A stretch of 64,000 bases of DNA, taken from Tenodera sinensis. Lineage: Eukaryota > Arthropoda > Insecta > Mantodea > Mantidae. Positions within the stretch are counted from its first letter, which is position 1, and every line of letters starts with the position of its first letter. The stretch is from contig CM060965.1 in the NCBI GenBank assembly GCA_030765045.1, forward strand, positions 145,171,874 to 145,235,873. The letters are read 5' to 3'. Below are positions 56,375 to 64,000 of this stretch, piece after piece. The notes beneath the pieces are model-generated. The model ran no database searches, had not been told where the DNA came from, and worked only from the letters and a program-made list of their open reading frames with translations. Made by a program: the position numbers and the translations under genes.

Positions 56375-56413
56375 GCTCTGGTCGAACGACGACGTGAGAA
56401 TCTCACTTTAGGA

Positions 56414-57054
56414 ATCATAAAACCAATTGGTTTTGCCGGCATATGTTCCCACTCAGCTAACCGGTGCAATCAACAAGCACGTGGTTCCAAAACATTACAC
56501 CAGCAACCCCAAGTGTCCCCGAGACGAGCGTAAGTCCTAAACATAGGCGATAAAAAATTGACTGTCAGCTCAAAATTTAACACCTTGTTTGTAAACTTGC
56601 TGTGAAGTAGAAAGTTGTATGACCATTGCTTATTTAGTTGTTAAAGCAAGCTCGCCTTCTTGTCTACACGACGGAGGACGTCATACACTAAAGGGAGTTC
56701 TTCAAAAACGGGAGTTTTAAGGCGAGCGATATCATCTACATTATACACACACTTATTTTACATAGCAAAATAAAATAGATCTGAGTCTCCCTAGGTATTC
56801 AATTAGATCGATATACATACAAACATTCGATATCCTACATGAATCTATACTACACTCCAAACAAGTTTATATCTGGATAGTTTGAACTGGAATCGTGCTC
56901 ATCACATATTTCATATATAAGGATTCGAGAGCACCGTGTAAATGCGTAAATAACACCTAAACTTGAACTTAGAATAGAATATAACCCAGCCACTGAAGCT
57001 GAGCACCGCACTCAGGGTATCCAGTAATCCCATTATGTCTTAAGGGACTTTTAG
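56414..57054. other. Intergenic, nothing recognised
   Basis: Original target flank of the LINE, then AT-rich sequence; no supported feature. Confidence 0.4.
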
Positions 57055-57300
57055 CAGTGAGTGAGTCAGTGAGTGTTCAAGGATCCGTCGACAACTATAT
57101 AATTTCCTCTAGGAGGAGGGAACGAAGGGGATTCCCGTAGGACGATCAGATTCGGAAGGCGAATTGCGCTAGCAAGGACGGGGTCTTTAACATTCCTGAG
57201 TGACATCAGTGTTGATGCTGGTGTGAGCCTGCTTGCCTTGGGATTCCGGGAACGAAAGCCCCCATAATGGGGCACCAGATGGCCATCAAAGTGCAAATGA
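57055..57300 (-). repeat. LINE 3'-end-like repeat, minus strand
   Basis: The segment GTGAGTGTTCAAGGATCCGT with CGACAACTA after it parallels 58808-58862. The 76-codon minus-strand frame above it may be part of the same 3' region but has no recognised domain. Confidence 0.4.
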
Positions 57301-57569
57301 CAACATAGGAAATTACGGACAGGAAATTTGTGGTAGAAGCAGATTTAACTTAGTGCATGGCAATAGGAGCTTTTCCAACAAGTCCTGTCGTGAGCCTTTA
57401 CGCCGAGTCCGCAGAACCTGCTCTGCAATATCGGCGTGAGTTTCTTTCTCTTGGCAAATTATGGTTGTACGCTTACATGTATGCCTAAGCACCCAAAGCT
57501 CGCTTTTTTCACTACAGAAACAATACAGAACAATATAGGAAAAGAACACTTAGTCCTAAGCCATTGGGT
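57301..57569. other. Intergenic, nothing recognised
   Basis: No supported feature. Confidence 0.35.
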
Positions 57570-58780
57570 TTTCGTTTCCAGGAGATTCTAAGGAAGCTTG
57601 CAATTGAACTGCCTAGAATGTTTGCCTAGGATGTGCGAGAAGCTCTACTCCCCTTGGTTACCTGGCACGTCCCATGTAGATCTTGGGATGACCGTACACC
57701 GCCTATTAGTAGTATTCGCACATGTTTTTATTTTTAGAATTTTTGTCAGGTTACACTGACCGACATTTTATTTACAATGATGGATCCAAGAGCACCAGTG
57801 GTGTTGGATGTGCTTGTTTATGGAACCGAACCATATTCGGTTTTCCTAACAGCACTTCCATTTTTACTGCAGAGCTGTATGCAATTTACCGAGCCGTTTT
57901 ATATGTGCGCCATCGTAAATTAGATACCTGCCTGATTTTGAGTGATTCCCTTGGTGCACTTCAGAGCCTTTTTGAACTGTACAACCCCCACCCTATTGGA
58001 CAACGTATCCAGGATGCCCTCCATGTTTTACACGCTTTTGCCGTTGACGTGGTGTGTGCATGGATTCTTGGTCACGTAAATTTGCCTGGGAATGAAATGG
58101 CGGATTTGGCAGCAAAGACGGCAGTCACAGAACCCAGTATTGCCATCTCACGTGTTACTTCGGAAGACTTTAGGCTTGAAGTGTGGAGAGCGGTGCTGTC
58201 GTCCTGGCATGAAGAGTGGTCAGCTCTACGCGGTAATAAGCTGAGAGAAGTAAAAGCACTTCCGATAAACTGGGTAACCACTTCTCGCATATCTCGTCGC
58301 GAGGAAATTAGGTTGGCTCAGTTGCAAATAGGCCACTGCAATTTCTCGCATGGTTACCCATTTAAAAGGGGCCTTGCTCCTCTTTGTCCGCTATGCGACA
58401 ACCTTTTGTCAGTCCGTCACGTGCTGCTAGAGTGTTGCTCTCTGGCGCACTTTGGAGACTCTCTGCAGCTGTCTGTCAGACTTTCAGAGGTCTTGGCGGA
58501 CGACCAAATAGTGGTCGAAAGAGTTTTTAGGTTTTTAACGGAGTACAACATGTTTTTGAGGATTTGAAGCTTTATATACCTAAGTTTTTATACTCTTTTG
58601 ACATATGTATAGCTTTGTTTCAATTTTGGCTTTTACTACTGTATATTTATATATTTTCTTTCTTTAGTAGTAATTTTATTTTTTATTGAAATTTATATCT
58701 GACTATTGTCAACTGTTTTAAGGGCGCTGATGACCACGAAGTTGAGTGCATTTAAACCTACAAGCCCCCCCCCCCTCACC
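57570..58780 (+). pseudogene. I-like LINE 3' half: RNase H and C-terminal zinc knuckle
   Basis: The 281-codon frame at 57722-58567 has RNase H residues D20 (YNDGSKS), E48 (TAELYAIY), D79 (LSDSLGAL) and a GHVNLPGNEMADLA end, then CPLCDNLLSVRHVLLEC (C-X2-C...H...C). The linker upstream (WHVPCRSWDD, near 57660) is in another frame, so at least one frameshift separates it from the lost RT. The 3' UTR includes GGGCGCTGATGACCACGAAG near 58722 and ends at a C-run near 58765-58777. A 5'-truncated copy. The RNase H frame itself is intact. Confidence 0.8.
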
Positions 58781-58807
58781 CATTAACCAAGCATTCGTCT
58801 ATGGACC

Positions 58808-59456
58808 TGGGAGTGAGTGAGAGAGTGGGTTTAAGGGCCCGTCGACAACTAAGTCATTAGGGCCCGAAGTCCAAAGATGAAAGCAAGCAAACTCAACTGT
58901 TAAAACCTCACTCCTAAAAAGCGAAAACTGAAAGTTAAATGAGCTTAAAATTGAAGTTAAAATAGCTAGAATTTAAAACAGGTAAAACGTAACTTAATAA
59001 AAGTGTGAGCTATTAAAACATTTAAAAACGTAAAAAGAAGTAAAACACCCTAAAATTCTAAAACCTCCAAAATAAAATACCTTACACTTACTTAGCAAAA
59101 TCAATATTGATAACAAACCACAGCAGAGTATTCGCAGCTACTGGGTCGCTGCCTAAAACTGAGCTCAGTGTACGACCCAGGCCAAGGGAATGGCGCTCAT
59201 GAGCGTATCGCGGACAGTCAATAAGGATATGTGCGACGGAGAATGGAACTCTCCACGTAGCACAGACAGCCGCCGAATCACCACGCAGAAGGTGTCCATG
59301 GGTGACTCGGGTGTGGTCTGTCCTCAAGCGGGTTAAAATCACTTCTTCCCGCCTGGAATCCCTGCAAGAAGTCTGCCAGGGCTGTACCGTGTGTTTGATT
59401 GACCGCAATTGTAGACCTGGGAAAACCACAAAAATGTCCCAGGGTGAGTGGTCCAA
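58808..59456 (-). pseudogene. I-like LINE C-terminal fragment, minus strand
   Basis: The 122-codon frame 59456-59088 has RREEVILTRLRTDHTRVTHG, then CATWRVPFSVAHILIDCPRY, the same arrangement as the C-terminal domain of I-like LINEs, but a different subfamily from the 57.7-kb copy. The 3' UTR runs to about 58808 (GGGCCCGTCGACAACTAAG segment on the plus strand). It lies tail to tail with the previous element, so the two 3' ends abut near 58780-58810. Confidence 0.65.
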
Positions 59457-59616
59457 TGTCTAATGGATTTCCGACCCAAGTGATTCTCGAGCCATCTTGC
59501 TTGGTAAACCTGGCTTTGCTAGATAGTTTACAAAATTAGTAGGAAAGTTTTGAATTGATCCTCTTCACGCCGTCATTTGCAAGTGACAAATGTTGCGAAG
59601 AACAATAAACGCGATA

Positions 59617-60632
59617 TACAGAGTGTTTCAAATTGATATATACACACTTGGAAACGTGGTTTCTGAGGTATGAAATGAGACAGAAATATAATTTTTGTTG
59701 TGTTCTATTCCTTAAACTTGAAGATGTTCAAATGTTCAACTTCTGCCACTGTGCACTCCCAACAAAGACATCAAACAGAGCGACATACCATCTGGGTTTT
59801 TGCTAATGGAATGAATGTTCAATCTGACCTCTCATTTCCTCTAGTATTCGTGATTTGGTGACGCACGCCGTGTTCTTTAAACTTCCCAAAGCTAGAAATC
59901 TAGAGAAGTTAAATCGGGAGATAGAGGTGGAAACTCCGAAGCATTTCCTCTTCGTCCTATCGATATCTGAATGTGCAATCCAGAAAATATCTCACGACAT
60001 GAAAGTGAGGTGGAGCCCGGTTTTGTTGGAAGTGATCCATCATTTGCAGGTAAGTCTAACCCATGACAAACTCTTCGAAGAAGTGCAGTCCAATTACTCC
60101 TCTGTAAGGCAGACTGGAAGATTGCCAGCATTTTCTTCCTAAACCAGTACACACACTTGTATTGATTAATTGTCATCAAGTTTGAATATGACTTTCCAAT
60201 AGCACTTCAATAACCACATACATTCATTAAATTATCTATCCGCCATGTTTGTTTATGGGCACATGTAGAACGATGAACGTGCTGTTATGCTTTCCCAGCA
60301 TCCATTATTTTGTTGTTTAACGACGCTGTCAATTGCCAGGATCACATCAGCGTCGCCGGTGTGCCGCAATTTCGTCCCGCAGGAGTTCTTTTACATGCCA
60401 GTAAATTTACTGACATGCAGCTGTCGCTTTTAAGCACACTTAAAAACCATCAGTCTGGGCTGGATTTGAACCCGCTACCTTGGGATCAGTAGTCCAGCGT
60501 CTAACCAATTGAGCCACCCAGACCGACAGTACCTTTTGGATCATACAGGAGAAAATAATTATATTTCTGTCTCGTTTTATTTGCTGAGAAATAATGTTTA
60601 AAAGTGTGTTTATCTCAATTTGGGACACTGTA
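59617..60632 (-). mobile_element. Second mariner-like element, internally deleted, with nested SINE
   Basis: TA at 59617-59618 and 60631-60632. The left end CAGAGTGTTTCAAATTGATA and the right end (reversed) CAGTGTCCCAAATTGAGATA are inverted repeats extending about 80 bases, to GAGACAGAAATATAATT. The interior minus strand (60179-59892) contains GRRGNASEFPPLSPDLTSLD, the catalytic-domain end of the same transposase type as at 45 kb. Much of the transposase is missing. Confidence 0.75.
60305..60527 (-). mobile_element. tRNA-derived SINE, second copy, inside the mariner-like element
   Basis: Minus-strand copy of the 31226-31459 SINE: head GGTCTGGGTGGCTCAATTGG, B box GGGTTCAAATCC, and GACGCTGATGTGATCCTGGC in the body. 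It is more diverged than a recent pair would be. I found no clear target duplication. Confidence 0.8.
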
Positions 60633-61481
60633 TATACAATTTTTAAGTATTGTCTGATATGCTTAATGTACTTTCTTCCCCGTCTTCTTTTTCCTTTCTT
60701 TTGATGAGTTGCAAGGTATCAAATTCCATAGTTACTTTCCTGCTGTCTTCGTCTAGCAAGAAATCACATCCAGTCGTACGACTGCGTTTGAAAGAAGCAA
60801 ATTAAGGTGCGTATCACGAAGCACATGACAAAACTGCAGTGTTGGACGTTACTATCTAACTAAACACCGTTAGTAATCAACCACCAGCGACAAGCAATCC
60901 TTCGCTGAAGTTTGCTTAGTAACCTCATGCATTCATTAGCACGTCTCCACTGGATTATACTGCACACATATGATGTTTAGCACGTGGGTAGAGAACCAAA
61001 TACCGGTTTAAGACTGCACGAAAAGAATCAGTCAAAACCCAGTTCCAACTGTGTGTGGTTTGTATGTATATGCGTGAAAGAGAGAAAGAAATAGCAAAGG
61101 CATAAAGGTAATATATTATACAAGCTCAGATCACTGTTCAAGAATTAGCACCTGTTGCATGTTTTTCTACACGAGTAACATTAACTTACTCTGCAGAAGA
61201 ATACTTTGGAGATCTTCAGCTCTCAACTTGTTATTTGAATCAGGACCCAGATAATAACAAAGAATACGACAAGCAAAAAGCATAGTGACACTAAACAATT
61301 AGACACCTGTGACATTTTTGCAATTTCTCTTGTTACAAATATTTATTGATTCCTTCCAAGTAGTTGTATGTAAGCCTTGCGCATAAGTAAAAAGTAGATA
61401 AGTAATATACAAACTAGTTAACCAAACCTTTTAAATAAAAGTTATTATAAAAATTAGTGTTTTCTGTGGTCTTGTTATAAT
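60633..61481. other. Intergenic, nothing recognised
   Basis: No supported feature in this AT-rich stretch. Confidence 0.4.
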
Positions 61482-62106
61482 TGTAACACGGCCGCAGCGC
61501 ACAACAAACGACGGCCAGGGTCAAGGTACCTTACACCACATACCTACCAGGCCTGCGAACAATGAAAGGCGCTCACACCGCTCACGCCGAGCAAATACAC
61601 GATAACAATCAGAGCGGCAGATCCAAAAGGGGTTTACGAGATTATTCGAGAGGCACCTGGCAGTCGGCGTATTTGTAGAGGTTCCAGAAAAGATGAGGTT
61701 CGAGAAAGGTCCATGTTACGTTATCCTCGCTATATAAGGAGGCGAGGCGACGAGAGGAACGGTTAGTTGTTACAGACATCAGTCGTCGCAGCAGTCAGCT
61801 GTTAGTGTGTGTCAGCTGTCTGTGTGTACGGTCGTCGTGAGAGAACCGTCGCGTTGTAAAGGAAGATAGTGAAGCATTTAAAGAGTTTTGAGTGATCGTA
61901 TCGTCAGAGTTAGTTCTTGTGAGACAGAGACAGAAGTGAGAAACAGAAAATTGTGTGTAACGACTACATGAACAAAACAGCTGCGAGTTGTAATATCACG
62001 AAGGACTGAAGACTGTATTAACGTCAGTAAAAGAGAACTGTGTCGTTATAGATTTGGTTTTGGAAGAAAATAAAAATAACTGAATGGATTTTAACATTTT
62101 GTCACA
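61482..62106 (+). mobile_element. LTR-like promoter repeat A, copy 3 (best preserved)
   Basis: Begins TGTAACACGG and may end TTTGTCACA, giving a 625-base LTR-like unit; GC-rich U3-like region with AACAATCAGAGCGGCAGATC, a TATA box, a leader with TCAGCTGTTAGTGTGTGTCA, and AAAATAAAAATAA near 62070 as a possible polyadenylation signal. It matches 42345-43060 almost throughout. No matching 4-6-bp target duplication or internal retroelement genes were seen, so a solo LTR is likely but unproven; a gene promoter copied with a retroelement is the alternative. Confidence 0.6.
61731..61768 (+). promoter_or_regulatory. Core promoter in repeat A: TATA box and initiator-like site
   Basis: TATATAAGG at 61731-61739. 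GGTTAGTTG at 61761-61769 places an initiator-like A about 34 bases downstream, the usual distance; a better arthropod initiator string, TCAGTC, lies at 61779-61784 but is farther than usual. Confidence 0.5.
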
Positions 62107-64000
62107 TTATTTTACGAGTATCGTCCCACTTTGTCATCTTGTAGTCTTCCATAGTCTCCACTGTACTACAGGCACAAACAACCCTAGTCTCAAGCGGAAA
62201 GCATCTTTGTATGCAATTCAAATGCACATATTTGAACATCTCTCATCAATGTTACGAGGAAAACGTGTCACTAGCTTTCTACATGCGTCCGCTTTATAGC
62301 GGGGACACAGGTATACATATGCGTATTTCACTTTCACTGCAGTATCTTGGTGCTTTTCCGCTGTGCAGTAGTGTGAATGACCCCCTCAAGGTTACATTTA
62401 TCAGATGCATTATACTAATAAGTAATGACACAGTCAGTTTCTGCATTTAGTTAGAACTGTGAAGACTAGAATTATGCACGCCAAAGATGAAAGACTATTC
62501 AAGGCATCTGTTACGGTATGTGAGTTGATTTGGGGTATTCTTATTATTGTTGCTGTTCTTGTCTTGTTTTAGTACGCTAAAATCTACCGAAAAATTCACG
62601 CTTGAACAAAGAATATCTATGTACGATACATAAGTAAAAACCGATTCATGTAGATATGTCTAGACAGCTTTAGGAGAAATGTCCTGGTGTTCCAGGCAGA
62701 GAAAGACGCCTGTCTGGTGTATACGTTTAGCACAACGATATAGCTACACCTTAACCGTAAGAAGCGAAAAAGAAATGTTCTAAAATTTCGAAATTGGTGC
62801 ATCACTTTGTCTCCAAAGAAGTCCCTAAGATATGTTGCTCAAGTGCGTGTTTTAAGAAGCTCTATTCACTTAACTGCTACAGTTTTAAAATTTGAACCTT
62901 TCAGAGTGAATTACAGCCTCGTGACAATGAAAACAATTTCTGTAGTTGGATTTTACAAAATATTGTTGACACTGTTGTCCATCGATATTTAATAATGTTC
63001 TCAGATGAGGTTTCATTTAAATGGTCATGCTGTCCCATAACCAGGGCGTAGAGTCCTCTCTTAATTCATGTTATTCCATTCCACTGGCGTAGGGTGACTA
63101 TCAGATTCGGGTTGTAACCCAACGAATGTTGTAAAATTTGTTAAAATATGACACAAATTAAACCGAATTGCTTTTCGGAGTTTTCATCTTTCATCATTGC
63201 CTGAAAGAAATGTTTGATAATGAAAGCCACAATTCTTAGTTACCTTACCGTGTTCATGGAGCTGTTTCGTTCAGTGCTGATGGCTTGCCCCTCGGTCTGG
63301 GCGAACACACTCACGGCATAACTGACTTTCCTACACACGATGCGGTACTAAAAATTATGGCTTTATTGATAATACTGTGAGTATGATTCAAAAGAAAATT
63401 TGCTTTTTTGTGAGAAGTTACATCAGTAAATCAAATAAACCTCTCTCCAACATTTCCGTCAATATTTATGTAACAAACGTTGCAGAGTTGTTCTTCAATA
63501 TTAATGTCAGGAGTTTCATCTAAAAAGTTTTAGAAATTTATTTCTTATGACGGCACTCACACTTGAAATTAAGTCATTCTGAATATCACGAGAAGTTGCA
63601 CGAAAAACATTCGATTTTTCTCAGTACACTTTCAGGAAGACGCCATATATTGCTCATTCATTTGAAGATCCTTCATTCTCATTGTGACCATGCAAAGCGA
63701 GTGTCTGTTTTCCTAGAAAACATACAGCCCATGCTAAATGAGAAAGTAAAACTGTTCTTTTTTACTTCATTGTTATGCTGTTCAACTGAGAACTTATGCA
63801 AATCCTATTTCTGGATCTATACGAAACATTTTAGTTGTTTCTGGCATATTATGTGATTACAACACCTCCATCATACTCTATGGAATTTACAGTGTGAACT
63901 TTCCTTTTGACATTCATTAACATGATAATTTAAAAAACAACTAATTTCATTAAATTCTTGTGCCCATCTCTGATGTGGTCGTTCTCTGATTCTTTTTCCC
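62107..64000. other. Non-genic end of window
   Basis: No gene is supported. Short frames (for example 63563-63856) have no recognisable domain; composition is AT-rich. Confidence 0.4.

Larger units (their letters stand above)
51112..56413 (-). mobile_element. Full-length Jockey-clade LINE with 12-bp target duplication
   Basis: CTCACTTTAGGA is found at 51112-51123 and 56402-56413. Between them lie 5278 bases: 5' UTR (about 485), ORF1, ORF2 overlapping by 17 bases, a 358-base 3' UTR, and a short (GTC)n tail (51124-51136 on the plus strand as GAC units). There is no poly(A). ORF1 has retroviral-type zinc knuckles and ORF2 has APE endonuclease plus RT without RNase H, the Jockey-clade arrangement. 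Both ORFs are open throughout, so the copy is recent. Confidence 0.9.

Overview
This is an animal, almost certainly insect, nuclear DNA window with no convincing host protein-coding gene. It is AT-rich, full of long (TAA)n, (CA)n and (GAA)n arrays, and packed with transposable elements of types typical of arthropods: an errantivirus-like Ty3/gypsy element with an env gene, a Jockey-clade LINE with a downstream promoter element, a hAT element with a BED-finger transposase, pogo/Tigger and mariner-like fossils, and tRNA-derived SINEs. A large polyneopteran-type genome (cricket, cockroach, stick insect) is a guess from texture only.

Layout. 0-8.8 kb: decayed repeats, a LINE RNase H fossil carrying a 96-bp insertion with a hammerhead-ribozyme-like core and an 11-bp target duplication, an LTR-like promoter repeat, and a 160-bp near-perfect hairpin. 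8.85-19.55 kb: one hAT element with an 8-bp duplication and terminal inverted repeats. It was split by a 7.9-kb errantivirus-like element on the minus strand (gag, pol, env and two nearly identical LTRs), and its transposase was also hit by a fold-back pair of SINEs. 19.5-35 kb: a pogo-like transposase fossil, dispersed repeats, LINE ends, SINEs and a 440-bp (AAT)n array. 35-44 kb: a tandem SINE array, a 500-bp purine minisatellite, a Tigger-like fossil and a second LTR-like repeat. 45-47 kb: a mariner-like element with long inverted repeats. 51.1-56.4 kb: a full-length LINE on the minus strand with both ORFs open. 56.4-64 kb: LINE 3' ends, a second mariner-like element with a SINE inside it, and the third LTR-like repeat, which has a clear TATA box.

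The relations are nested rather than operonic. The hAT is older than the gypsy-like element inside it (LTRs differ by one substitution and one 57-bp unit). The LINE boundaries agree by two independent criteria: a 12-bp target duplication, and a GGACGTG element at exactly +28 to +34 from the deduced first base. Most transposase and RT remains were recognised by eye from motifs; no database search was possible.
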